Part shown: piece by piece, positions 42,216 through 50,149 of the stretch
How the letters are laid out: each line of letters opens with the position of its first letter
How positions within the stretch are numbered: the stretch's first letter is position 1
NCBI RefSeq assembly: GCF_014451325.2
Contig: NZ_JACSCH020000004.1
Location: forward strand, 154,392-218,391
Direction of reading: 5' to 3'
DNA length: 64,000 bases
Source of the DNA: Streptomyces sp. CB02980
GTDB taxonomy: Bacteria; Actinomycetota; Actinomycetes; Streptomycetales; Streptomycetaceae
Notes under the pieces: model-generated
The model's input: the letters and a program-made list of their open reading frames with translations, nothing else
What the model was told of the DNA's origin: nothing
Databases searched by the model: none
Translations under genes and position numbers: made by a program

Positions 42216-42410
42216 GTGGCACTCTCGATCTCCGTGGTGGTGCTGCTGGCGATCGTCGTCTTCCTTCTGATCCGGAAATCCGGGTTGAAGGCTGGACATG
42301 CGGCGGTCAGCGCGCTCCTGGGCTTCTACCTGGCGAGCTCGTCCATCGCCCCGTCCATCAGCACCCTCACCACGAACGTGGCGAACATGGTCGGCGGCCT
42401 CAAGTTCTGA
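42216..42410 (+). CDS. 64-residue single-helix membrane protein
   Basis: GTG 42216 follows a strong GGAGGTGA. The protein has an N-terminal hydrophobic helix (about 3-20, LSISVVVLLAIVVFLLIRK) and a second weakly hydrophobic segment (AAVSALLGFYLASSSIAP), ending TTNVANMVGGLKF. No cysteines or motifs are seen. I recall similar small proteins at this position in other Streptomyces, so it is likely real and conserved. Its role is unknown. It lies between the divergent S9 peptidase and mshB, with mshB on its own leaderless promoter. Confidence 0.75.
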   Translation: MALSISVVVLLAIVVFLLIRKSGLKAGHAAVSALLGFYLASSSIAPSISTLTTNVANMVGGLKF

Positions 42411-42434
42411 GCGCGCCCCCGCGCGCCGACCTCG

Positions 42435-42440
42435 TAGGGT
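42435..42440 (+). promoter_or_regulatory. Leaderless -10 box of mshB
   Basis: TAGGGT ends 6 bases before the mshB ATG at 42447. Confidence 0.6.
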
Positions 42441-42446
42441 GGGGAC

Positions 42447-43337
42447 ATGTCCGATCTCCCCGCCCGCCGTCTGCTGCTCGTGCACGCGCACCCGGACGAC
42501 GAGTCGATCAACAACGGCGCCACCATGGCCAGGTACGCGGCCGAGGACGCCCTCGTCACCCTGGTCACCTGCACGCTCGGCGAGGAGGGCGAGGTCATCC
42601 CGCCCGAGCTCGCCCATCTGGCCCCCGACCGGGAGGACCGGCTCGGCCCGTACCGGGTCGGTGAACTCGCCGCCGCGATGGCCGAGCTCGGTGTCACCGA
42701 CCACCGGTTCCTCGGCGGCCCCGGGCGCTTCCGCGACTCCGGAATGATGGGCGTCGAACAGAACAAGCGCGCCAACGCCTTCTGGAACACGGACGTCGAC
42801 ACCGCCGCCCCGTATCTCGTCGAGGTGATCAGGGAGACCCGCCCGCAGGTCCTCGTCACCTACGACCCCGACGGCGGCTACGGACACCCGGACCACATCC
42901 AGGCCCACCGGGTCGCCATGCGCGCCGCGGAACTGGCCGCCGACCCCGCCTACCGACCCGACCTGGGACCGGCCCACACGATCGCCAAGATCTACTGGAA
43001 CCGGGTCCCCCGCCCCGTCGCCGAGGCCGGCTTCGCCCGGCTGCGCGCCGAGGGCTCCGCCTTCCCGGCCGCCGCCGCGATCGACGACGTCCCCGGCGTC
43101 GTCGACGAGGACCGGATCACCGCCGAGATCGACGCGGGACCGGAGCACACGGCCCGCAAGAGCGCGGCGATGGCCGCGCACGCCACCCAAGTCGCGGTCG
43201 ACGGCCCGTTCTTCGCCCTTTCGAACGACCTCGGCCAGCCGATCTTCACCACCGAGTACTACGAGTTGGTACGAGGCGTCCCGGGCGCCCCCGCGGGCAC
43301 CCGCGAGACGGACCTCTTCGCCGGAGTGAGCGCATGA
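42447..43337 (+). CDS. mshB: GlcNAc-Ins deacetylase of mycothiol biosynthesis
   Basis: A 296-residue zinc-dependent deacetylase converting GlcNAc-inositol to GlcN-inositol, the second enzymatic stage of mycothiol synthesis. The LmbE/PIG-L motif AHPDDE (14-19) supplies zinc ligands and the catalytic Asp, and the second His motif is [10 protein letters not shown] (about 145-155). [23 protein letters not shown] and [12 protein letters not shown] fit MshB rather than the related Mca. It has no ribosome-binding site but a well-placed leaderless -10 box. The following DUF6113 gene overlaps by 4 bases (ATGA), an arrangement I recall from other actinobacteria. Confidence 0.95.
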   Translation: MSDLPARRLLLVHAHPDDESINNGATMARYAAEDALVTLVTCTLGEEGEVIPPELAHLAPDREDRLGPYRVGELAAAMAELGVTDHRFLGGPGRFRDSGMMGVEQNKRANAFWNTDVDTAAPYLVEVIRETRPQVLVTYDPDGGYGHPDHIQAHRVAMRAAELAADPAYRPDLGPAHTIAKIYWNRVPRPVAEAGFARLRAEGSAFPAAAAIDDVPGVVDEDRITAEIDAGPEHTARKSAAMAAHATQVAVDGPFFALSNDLGQPIFTTEYYELVRGVPGAPAGTRETDLFAGVSA

Positions 43338-43750
43338 GCCCCAAGCCGCCCGCGACGCCCACCCCGCCCAACGCGCCGACGGCGCGCACCGCGTCCACCG
43401 TCTCCCGTAACGCCCGATTCGCCTGGTACGCGGGCCTGGCCGTCCTCGGCGCCCTCGTCGGAACCGCCGGCGCACTCGTCCAAGCCGCCTGGCTCCCCGT
43501 CGGCTTGATCCTCGCCCTCCTCGCGACCGCCGCCCTCTTCTACGGAGGACTGCGGGCCACCGAGACCCAGGTCGGCGTCGTCGCGGGCGGCCTCGGCTGG
43601 CTCCTCGCCGTCATCCTGCTCAGCTTCGGACGCCCGGAGGGTGACGGAGTGTTCGGCGGAGGCGTCGGCGAGCTGCTCTTCCTCTTCGGCGGCATGGCGA
43701 TCGCTGTGATGTGCACCACGCTGGCCCGGCTGCCCCGACCGATCCCGTGA
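43334..43750 (+). CDS. DUF6113 family membrane protein
   Basis: A 138-residue integral membrane protein translationally coupled to mshB (ATGA overlap). A 25-residue Pro/Thr-rich cytoplasmic start is followed by four helices ([80 protein letters not shown]). The RPEGDG element in the third loop is typical of the family. The function is unknown; consistent pairing with mshB hints at a link to thiol metabolism, but this is positional inference only. Confidence 0.82.
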   Translation: MSPKPPATPTPPNAPTARTASTVSRNARFAWYAGLAVLGALVGTAGALVQAAWLPVGLILALLATAALFYGGLRATETQVGVVAGGLGWLLAVILLSFGRPEGDGVFGGGVGELLFLFGGMAIAVMCTTLARLPRPIP

Positions 43751-43925
43751 ACAGGACGACTTGACTCCGCGGACGCCCTGACTTCGGCCGGATTGACCGT
43801 CGTCAGTCACCCAGGGGTCAGCTATGTGACGGCGGCGCCCAGTATGGTGGTGCGCGCCGCCGAACCGCCCGGGTTATACGAGCATCAGCAAGAGCGGGCG
43901 GTGGAGCCAACCGGGAGATCCTGCT

Positions 43926-46136
43926 TTGAGTCGTGAAACTGGTCGAGAGACTGACAGTTCGTCCTCCGGCGCCCAGGGGCGCGGTGGAGCCGCGTACCCC
44001 TCGGGTACACCGCCGTACGGATCCCGCCAGTATCCGTCGCTCCACCCCTCGCAGGACGCGCCGGAGGAGACTGCCGGCGTGCCCGCACCGCCGGAGGAGC
44101 CCAAGACCGAGACGACGCTGACGACCCGGATCCGGATCAACATCCCGGGTTCGCGTCCGATCCCGCCCGTCGTGGTCCGCACCACGGTCAACGAGTCGCC
44201 CACGCCGCCGCCGGCCACCGCGCCGGAGCCCGCTCCCGCCCCGGAGCCGGAGCCGGAGCAGGCGGCGGCGCCCGAGCCGCCGCAGGCCGAGGAGACGCCG
44301 AAGGCGAAGGGGACGAGCGACTGGTTCGCGCCCCGCAAGGCGGCGCCCCCGAGCCCGGCCCCCGAGCCCGCGCTGCCCCCGGCACCCGCCCCGACCCCGA
44401 AGCCCGCTCCGGCCACCACCGGACCGGACGACCGGGGCACCGGCTTCGCCGGCTCCGCGACCTCAGGCGTCCCGACGGTCGGCAGTGCCCCGTCGAGCCG
44501 CCCGGTCACCCAGGGCCGGCCCGGAGGCAACCCGCTGTACGACGGCGGCACGCCCGCGGGCGGATCCCCCATGTACACGGGCACGCCGGCCGGCGGGACC
44601 CCGATGTACGACGGGACGCCCGCCGGTGGTTCGCCGAGGTACGACGGCAACCCCGGCGCCGCACACCCGGGCGCCGGAAACCCGCTCTACGGCGGCACCC
44701 CCGCCGCCGGAACCCCGATGTACACGGGCACCCCGGCCGGCGGCACGCCCGCGTACCGCGGCCCCGCCGCGCCGACCGGCCCCACGACCGGCCCGGTCAC
44801 GGGCACGGCGTCGCTGGGCGGACCGGGCGGCCAGGGCGGACTGGCCGGCCTGGCCGGATCCTCCGGACCGGGCCAGGGCGCGGGCTCCCCGTTCCCCGGC
44901 GGCGCTCCCCGCATGTCCGACGACACCGCGATCCTCACCCCGCAGGCAACCGCGCCGACCGCCCCCGGCCGGGGCGGTCCGGGCGGTCCCGGCGGACAGC
45001 GCGGACCGGGTCGACCGGCCGACGGCGGCGGCAACGGCCACGTCTCCGGCGACACCCTCACCAGCGGCATCCCGGTCGTCCCGCCGAAGGCGGCCCGCCC
45101 GAACCTCACCCCCCGCATCGAGGAGCAGGCGACGCCTGCCCCCGCGCCGCGCCCCGCACCCGCCCCCAACCGCTCCGCCCCGGCGAAGAAGGGCCGCTCC
45201 AAGCTGGTCCTCGCCGCCGTCGGAGTCTTCGGCCTCGCCGGCGTCGCCTACGGCGCCGGACTGCTCCTCAACCACTCCGACGTCCCGAAGGGGACCACGG
45301 TCCTCGGCGTGGACATCGGCGGCGGTACGAAGGAGGAGGCCGTCAACAAGCTGGACACGGCCCTCGGCAAGCGCGCCGGGACACCGCTCCAGCTCGGCAT
45401 CGGCGGCAAGAAGGTCCAGCTCGCCCCGGACAAGGCGGGCCTGGCGCTCGACAGCGTGGAGACCGTCCGCGCCGCCGCGGGCAGCGACTACAACCCCGTA
45501 TCGGTCATCGGCTCCCTCTTCGGCGGCGAGCGGGTCGCCAAGCCGGTCTTCCCCGTCGACGAGGAGAAGCTCGCCGTCACCCTCGCCGACCTGGCCGGCA
45601 GGTCCGCGTCGGCGACCGAGGGCACGATCCTGTTCGCCCCGAACAAGGTGACGCCCGTCGAGGGCAAGCCCGGCAAGGGCCTCGACATCCAGCGCTCGAT
45701 GATCTCCGTCCGGGACGCCTTCCGCGCCCAGGTGGAGACGGGCCAGACCAGGCTGGTCGAGCTGCCCGTCACCAACCGCCAGCCGAGCATCAGCAAGGCC
45801 GAGGTGGACCGGGCGATGAAGGAGTTCGCGACGCCCGCGATGTCCGACCGCATCACCATCCGGGCGGGCGGCAGGGAGATCCAGTTCGGCCCGGCGCGCT
45901 CGCTGCCGCAGATCCTCTCCATGAAGGCCGCCGACGGCCGCCTGGTGGCGGTCTACGACACGAAGGCCATCGAGCGGCTCCTCGACGGCGCCTTCAAGGG
46001 CATCATGATCACCAAGACCGACGGCACCAAGCAGGAGGTCTCGCCCGACGACGTGGCCTCCGTGATGCGCGAGGCGCTCCTCGGCAAGACCAAGGACGAA
46101 CGCACCAAGACGATCGACCTGAAGCCGAAGGGCTGA
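43926..46136 (+). CDS. Large proline-rich membrane protein with peptidoglycan-binding (VanW/YkuD-associated) repeats
   Basis: A 736-residue protein. TTG 43926 is used because GGGAG precedes it and no other start fits. Residues 1-415 are low-complexity Pro/Ala/Gly, including about seven copies of a GTPAGG(T/S)PMY-like repeat (198-282). A transmembrane helix follows at about 422-447 (SKLVLAAVGVFGLAGVAYGAG). The outer part has two copies of the PG_binding_4 pattern (LGVDIGGGTKEEAVNKLDTAL, KVQLAPDKAGLALDS; then second copy with GREIQFGPARSLPQIL, about 640-690), known from VanW and L,D-transpeptidase proteins. No transpeptidase or VanW catalytic part is attached. An envelope scaffold is likely. 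Confidence 0.8.
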   Translation: MSRETGRETDSSSSGAQGRGGAAYPSGTPPYGSRQYPSLHPSQDAPEETAGVPAPPEEPKTETTLTTRIRINIPGSRPIPPVVVRTTVNESPTPPPATAPEPAPAPEPEPEQAAAPEPPQAEETPKAKGTSDWFAPRKAAPPSPAPEPALPPAPAPTPKPAPATTGPDDRGTGFAGSATSGVPTVGSAPSSRPVTQGRPGGNPLYDGGTPAGGSPMYTGTPAGGTPMYDGTPAGGSPRYDGNPGAAHPGAGNPLYGGTPAAGTPMYTGTPAGGTPAYRGPAAPTGPTTGPVTGTASLGGPGGQGGLAGLAGSSGPGQGAGSPFPGGAPRMSDDTAILTPQATAPTAPGRGGPGGPGGQRGPGRPADGGGNGHVSGDTLTSGIPVVPPKAARPNLTPRIEEQATPAPAPRPAPAPNRSAPAKKGRSKLVLAAVGVFGLAGVAYGAGLLLNHSDVPKGTTVLGVDIGGGTKEEAVNKLDTALGKRAGTPLQLGIGGKKVQLAPDKAGLALDSVETVRAAAGSDYNPVSVIGSLFGGERVAKPVFPVDEEKLAVTLADLAGRSASATEGTILFAPNKVTPVEGKPGKGLDIQRSMISVRDAFRAQVETGQTRLVELPVTNRQPSISKAEVDRAMKEFATPAMSDRITIRAGGREIQFGPARSLPQILSMKAADGRLVAVYDTKAIERLLDGAFKGIMITKTDGTKQEVSPDDVASVMREALLGKTKDERTKTIDLKPKG

Positions 46137-46154
46137 CAGCCCGAGCGACGCGTT

Positions 46155-46191
46155 CCGAGCCCCCGCCCGAAGACATCGGCCGGGGGCTCGG
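46155..46191. terminator. Bidirectional hairpin
   Basis: CCGAGCCCCCG pairs with CGGGGGCTCGG between two convergent genes (ends 46136 and 46240). Confidence 0.78.
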
Positions 46192-46239
46192 CGCATGGCG
46201 GGGACGTGGGGGCGCCGTCGCGGGTGACACGTACAGGGA

Positions 46240-46464
46240 TCACCACTCACCCCCGTACCGCTGCCGCTTGGCCCGCAGCCAGGCCTGGATCTCCCGGGTC
46301 TCGGCGGGGGAGGCGGCCCGAAGGTCGGAGGCGTGGATCGTCGCCACGAAATGCGTGAACCGCACGCGTCGGTGGGCGCCGTCCGCGGCGATGACCTTGC
46401 CGGGGCCGTAGACATCGGTGCCCGTATGGGCGACGAAGGCGCCCGGGCCGTGGGGGGTGTGCAT
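46240..46464 (-). CDS. 74-residue protein with SH3/KOW-like beta segment
   Basis: A small soluble protein starting MHTPHGPGAFVAHTG at 46464, with GAAAGG upstream. The middle (GPGKVIAADGAHRRVRFTHFV) looks like a short KOW/SH3-type beta barrel, and the C terminus (ETREIQAWLRAKRQRYGGEW) is a basic helix, suggesting nucleic-acid binding. I do not recognise the family. The gene is monocistronic, with the DUF1304 gene 71 bp upstream on the same strand. Confidence 0.65.
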   Translation of the reverse strand: MHTPHGPGAFVAHTGTDVYGPGKVIAADGAHRRVRFTHFVATIHASDLRAASPAETREIQAWLRAKRQRYGGEW

Positions 46465-46535
46465 CGCGAGCCTTTCGCTCTGTGTGTTGTTCCGGTCACA
46501 CAGGGGCGTGGCTCACGTTACAACTCCCCGGGGCC

Positions 46536-46901
46536 TCAGTAGTGGGCGACGAGGACGGCGGAGAGGGCGAGCGCGCCGGGTAGTGCCTGGGCGAAGAGGA
46601 TGCGGCGGTTGGCCGTGGCGGCGCCGTAGAGGCCGGCGATGACGACGCAGGACAGGAAGAAGACCTGGACGCGGAAGGCGATCGGGTCGTCGGCGATGAG
46701 ACCCCAGACGAGCCCGGCGGCGAGGAAGCCGTTGTAGAGCCCTTGGTTGGCAGCCATCGCGGCGGTGTCGCGCGCCGTCTTCGCGTCGAACCCGGAGAAG
46801 CGACGGCCGGTCTTCTTCTCCCACAGGAACATCTCCATCACCAGGATGTAGGCGTGCAGCAGGGCGACGAGGGCGACGAGGATGTCTGCGGTCAGCGGCA
46901 T
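46536..46901 (-). CDS. DUF1304 family membrane protein
   Basis: A 121-residue membrane protein with four helices, beginning MPLTADILVALVALLHAYI at 46901. The start is chosen where the family alignment begins, although the frame continues 16 codons further upstream. The motif ILVMEMFLWEKKTGRRFSGFD followed by NQGLYNGFLAAGLVWGL is diagnostic of DUF1304. Its function is unknown. It is transcribed away from the secreted-protein gene at 47128. Confidence 0.85.
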   Translation of the reverse strand: MPLTADILVALVALLHAYILVMEMFLWEKKTGRRFSGFDAKTARDTAAMAANQGLYNGFLAAGLVWGLIADDPIAFRVQVFFLSCVVIAGLYGAATANRRILFAQALPGALALSAVLVAHY

Positions 46902-47127
46902 GGCCGCATTGTGCCGTCGGGCGACGGGGGGTCGGGGGAAGGCGCGCACCGACTCGACTCGCGCAGAGCGGTTCGCGCGAACGAACGGTTAATTCCGGAT
47001 CCCAAACTAAAAAGCAGAAAATAGTCTTAAAAGCTCGACGGAAGAGCCCACGGACCGGGAAACTGTCTACAACAGGCCTGCACACAGGCCTCGTTGGACA
47101 AAGTCCGCATCACATCCGGGGGATGAC

Positions 47128-47658
47128 ATGGCAGGAACTGCTCGTCGTTGGGCTGCGCGCATATCGGGCGTGGGAGCCGCATCGGCAATGATTTTCGGCG
47201 GGATGGCCGGCACGTCGTTCGCTATCGAGAACCCGCCCACGGTCACCATCAGCGTGAACTTCGGCGTGGTCGCGACCACGCACCCGGACACGGTGGGCTG
47301 CAACGGCTACAAGGTGGTCGGGACGGGGACCGCCGGCGGGGCGCCGGTCAACGGAGCCTCGTGGGCGCAGGACGAGGTGGCGTGTACCGCGACCGTCCCC
47401 GGCAAGTACGACATCAAGGGGACGGCGACGCTGACGGAGAGCGACGGCGACAAGCTCTTCATCAGCTACGAGCTCTCGGCGCCGCTGACGTCGGACACGA
47501 TGGTCTACCCGTCCGGCACGTTCAAGATCCTGCGGGGTGAGGGCAACTTCGAGGACTCGACCGGGGGCGGCCAGATGAACGCCAAGGTCAACCTGCTGGA
47601 CCACGCTCACGCCAGCGCCACGCTGACGGGGTACATCCGTAAGTACTGGCAGATCTGA
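47128..47658 (+). CDS. Secreted beta-rich protein of unknown function
   Basis: A 176-residue exported protein. ATG 47128 follows GGGGGATG, and a signal peptide ends near residue 32 (GGMAGTSFA-IEN). The mature 144 residues are mostly beta: VTISVNFGVVATTHPDTVGCNGYKV, then alternating polar strands, with two cysteines probably forming one disulfide. The stretch ILRGEGNFEDSTGGGQ...ASATLTGYI recalls the allene-oxide-cyclase/dirigent barrel repeat (G-x-G-x-F-x-x-A/S-T-G), but this is a weak fold guess. Its upstream region (about 46985-47060) is conspicuously AT-rich for this genome, suggesting a strong or specially regulated promoter or recent acquisition. Confidence 0.72.
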   Translation: MAGTARRWAARISGVGAASAMIFGGMAGTSFAIENPPTVTISVNFGVVATTHPDTVGCNGYKVVGTGTAGGAPVNGASWAQDEVACTATVPGKYDIKGTATLTESDGDKLFISYELSAPLTSDTMVYPSGTFKILRGEGNFEDSTGGGQMNAKVNLLDHAHASATLTGYIRKYWQI

Positions 47659-47665
47659 TCCACGG

Positions 47666-47705
47666 CCACCACCACCCGCCGGGGGTGCCCGGTGGGTGGT
47701 GGTGG
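47666..47705 (+). terminator. 18-bp hairpin terminator
   Basis: CCACCACCACCCGCCGGG pairs with CCCGGTGGGTGGTGGTGG (one G-T pair, 4-base loop) directly after the secreted-protein gene. Confidence 0.82.
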
Positions 47706-47848
47706 GTGGTGGTGCGGGTCTTGGGGTCCCAGGGGTGGGTCGAGGCCCACTCGAAACGCCCGCCCCCAGGGCCCACCCCCACCTCACCCAGCACCGCTGA
47801 AATCCCTTCGCCCCCGCGGTCCTTCACCCGTTAAGATCACCCCAAGGG

Positions 47849-47921
47849 CGGGGTCGTAGCACAGAGGTAATGCGCCGCGATGGCATCTCGGAGGACGCCG
47901 GTTCGAATCCGGTCGCCCCGC
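47849..47921 (+). tRNA. Atypical tRNA-like gene, anticodon GGC (nominally Ala)
   Basis: With canonical numbering, U8-A9 (47857-47858), a D arm with AGAGGTAA, U33-GGC-A37 (anticodon 47882-47884), a 5-base variable loop and a T arm GCCGG-TTCGAAT-CCGGT all fall in the right places. The oddities are an acceptor stem CGGGG(T)CG/CGCCCCG that needs a bulged T at 47854 and can be extended by three more pairs outward, a C-T mismatch in the anticodon stem, no encoded CCA, and discriminator C. The alanine G3-U70 identity pair is missing. It may be a diverged or pseudo tRNA. Confidence 0.6.
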
Positions 47922-47947
47922 CCCCTTACACCTCGGAGGCCGGGTTC

Positions 47948-48487
47948 ATGCGGGTACGGATAGCCCAGGCCGTGGCTCTGCTCTCCACCGGGCTGCTCAC
48001 CGGCGCCTTCGGCTACGGTGCGGCCAACCTCGTTCCCACCTTCCGTGCCGTGCCCCTCGACATGCGGCTGGACTTCCACACCCAGCTGATGACGATGAAC
48101 GGCATCACCATGCAGACGGCGATGGCGCTGTCCTTCCTCAGCTCCCTGACCCTGGCCGTCCTCGCCCGCGGCCGCGCACGGCTGCTCGCCGGCGTCGCAG
48201 CGCTGCTTGCCCTGGCGTCCTTCCTGATCACCCGGTTCGGCAACGTGCCGATCAACGGCCGGATCAAGGAGTGGGCCGCCTCCTCCGCCCCGGCCGACTA
48301 CGCGGAGTTCCTGCACCGCTGGGAGCTCTTCAACCTCGCGCGCACGTCCACGGCCCTCCTCGCCTTCGTCCTGCTGATCGCCCTCGTCGTGAGCGGACCC
48401 CGTGGCGAGGACGCGATCACGGACGCGATCACGGACACGGACGCGGGCGCGGACCACGCCGGTCCCCCCGCCCGTCGCCGCCCATAG
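47948..48487 (+). CDS. DUF1772 family membrane protein
   Basis: A 179-residue membrane protein. ATG 47948 follows GGAGG immediately after the tRNA-like gene. It has four hydrophobic helices, with the family features GAFGYGAANLVPTFRAVPLDMRLDFHTQLM in the first loop and TRFGNVPINGRIKEW...WELFNLART, which identify DUF1772 (anthrone-oxygenase-like fold). Enzymes of natural-product pathways share this fold, but no pathway genes are near. The C terminus has a short repeated DAITDAITDTDAGAD tail. Its function is unknown. Confidence 0.83.
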   Translation: MRVRIAQAVALLSTGLLTGAFGYGAANLVPTFRAVPLDMRLDFHTQLMTMNGITMQTAMALSFLSSLTLAVLARGRARLLAGVAALLALASFLITRFGNVPINGRIKEWAASSAPADYAEFLHRWELFNLARTSTALLAFVLLIALVVSGPRGEDAITDAITDTDAGADHAGPPARRRP

Positions 48488-48562
48488 CCGCCCGCAGCCG
48501 TCCGCAGCCGTCCGTCGTCGCTTCTGCCCCCGGCCCCGGCCCCGGCCCCCGCGCCCGCCCCC

Positions 48563-50149
48563 TCAGGACGCGTTCGGCATCGCCGACACCGCCGCCGCCG
48601 AGATCTTCCTGGCCTCCTCCTCGCACGTCTCCGCCGGGTGGCGCTTCCCACCCAAGGACACCACCACCTTCAGGTTTCCCGTGCGGACGTACAGCGTGCA
48701 CGTCGTATCCTCGCTGCTCGGAGCGCTCCAGAAGGCCTCGTCCGCGAAGGCGATGCCCGTTTCCGGGCGTTCGCCCTCCGCGTCGTCCGCGAACTCCTGC
48801 TCCTGGCGCCGTGTGCCGTTCTCGTTCGTGCCCGCACTCCGGCGCAGTTCCCAGCGGACCAGCGCGTGCGCGTAGTAGTTCCAGCCGTCCGGCTGCGGCT
48901 CGTCCTTGTCGTTCCAGGAACACCGGGTCTCCGCGGTGTCCGAGTAGTCGATGTACTGGTCCTGGTCGGGGCGTCGTTCCCCCGGCACCGGCAGTTTCGC
49001 GGCGACCTCCGAGCAGACCGGCATCGCGATGAAGCGGTCCGGCGGACCGGCGCCGAGGGCGCCGTCCTTCAGGTACCACCAGGCCCCGCCGCCCAGGACG
49101 GCCAGAACCACCCCGGCGGCGACGAACCGGCCGGTCCGACGGGGGCGGCGGCCCGGAGCCGCGTCCACCCGCGTGGCCACAGCAGTCGGTGCGGCCGCCC
49201 CGCCGCCCGGTGGCAGGACCACCGTCCGCTCCCCGCCATGGTCGTCGTCCCCGCCCACCAGCAGCCGGTCGATGCCCCGCCGCTGTTCCCCGATCGCCGC
49301 ATGCACCGCCGGCGGCCACTGCCGTGCCACCGGCGCCGCCGGCCCCAGCGCCGCGAGGAGCTGCGCGGGCGTCGGGCGGGCCGCCGGGTCCTTCGCCAGG
49401 CACCACGTCACGAGCGGGCGCAGTTCGGCCGGTACGGCGGTGAGGGCCGGCTCCGTGTGGACGACGTTGTACAGGGCCTGGAAGGTGGAAGGTCCGGCGA
49501 ACGGACTCGCCCCGGTCGACGCGAGCGCCAGGACCGAGCCGAGCGAGAACACGTCGCTCGCCGGGCCGAGTTCCTTACCCTCCGCCTGCTCGGGCGACAT
49601 GAACGCGGGTGACCCGACCACCAGCCCCGTCCCCGTCAGCTCGGTGACATGCCCGGCCCCCGCCTCCGCCGCCCGCGCGATCCCGAAGTCGATGACCCGG
49701 GCCCCGTCCTCCGCCAACAGCACGTTCTCGGGCTTCAGATCGCGGTGCACCAGCCCTGCGCGGTGGATCTCGTCCAGCGCCGTCGCCAGCTGCACGGCGA
49801 GCCGCCGTACCGTCTCCACGGGCAGCGTCCCGGTCCGCTCGACCGCCGCGCCGAGCGACGGCCCGGCGACGAAGACCGAGGCGAGCCAGGGCGTGGCGGC
49901 CTCGGTGTCGGCGTCCATCACGGCCGCCGTGCACGCGCCGGACACCCTCCGCGAGGCCGCGACCTCGCGCCGGAACCGGGCGCGGAAGTCCTCGTCGGCG
50001 GCGAGCCGCGCGTGCACCTGCTTCACGGCGGCGAGCCGCCCGTCCGGTGCGGCGCCGAGGAACACGCGGCCCATGCCGCCGCGGCCGAGCTCGGAGAGCA
50101 GCCGGTACGGACCGGCTGCGCGCGGGTCGGTGGGTCCCAGGGGTCGCAT
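48563..50149 (-). CDS. Ser/Thr protein kinase with extracellular DUF3558-like domain (downstream copy)
   Basis: A 528-residue eukaryotic-like kinase of the PASTA-less actinobacterial type. Kinase domain about 15-270: glycine loop GRGGMG (22-27), Lys43, catalytic Asp137 in HRDLKPEN, DFG Asp154, and SPEQ in the activation loop. A linker, a transmembrane helix near 340-360 (GRFVAAGVVLAVLGGGAWWYL) and an outer domain with three cysteines (PVCSEVAAKL, CSWND, CTLYVRTGNLKVVVSLGG) resembling DUF3558 follow. ATG 50149 shares its A with the upstream kinase stop (TGATG), so the pair is translationally coupled. It probably senses an extracytoplasmic signal. Confidence 0.9.
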   Translation of the reverse strand: MRPLGPTDPRAAGPYRLLSELGRGGMGRVFLGAAPDGRLAAVKQVHARLAADEDFRARFRREVAASRRVSGACTAAVMDADTEAATPWLASVFVAGPSLGAAVERTGTLPVETVRRLAVQLATALDEIHRAGLVHRDLKPENVLLAEDGARVIDFGIARAAEAGAGHVTELTGTGLVVGSPAFMSPEQAEGKELGPASDVFSLGSVLALASTGASPFAGPSTFQALYNVVHTEPALTAVPAELRPLVTWCLAKDPAARPTPAQLLAALGPAAPVARQWPPAVHAAIGEQRRGIDRLLVGGDDDHGGERTVVLPPGGGAAAPTAVATRVDAAPGRRPRRTGRFVAAGVVLAVLGGGAWWYLKDGALGAGPPDRFIAMPVCSEVAAKLPVPGERRPDQDQYIDYSDTAETRCSWNDKDEPQPDGWNYYAHALVRWELRRSAGTNENGTRRQEQEFADDAEGERPETGIAFADEAFWSAPSSEDTTCTLYVRTGNLKVVVSLGGKRHPAETCEEEARKISAAAVSAMPNAS

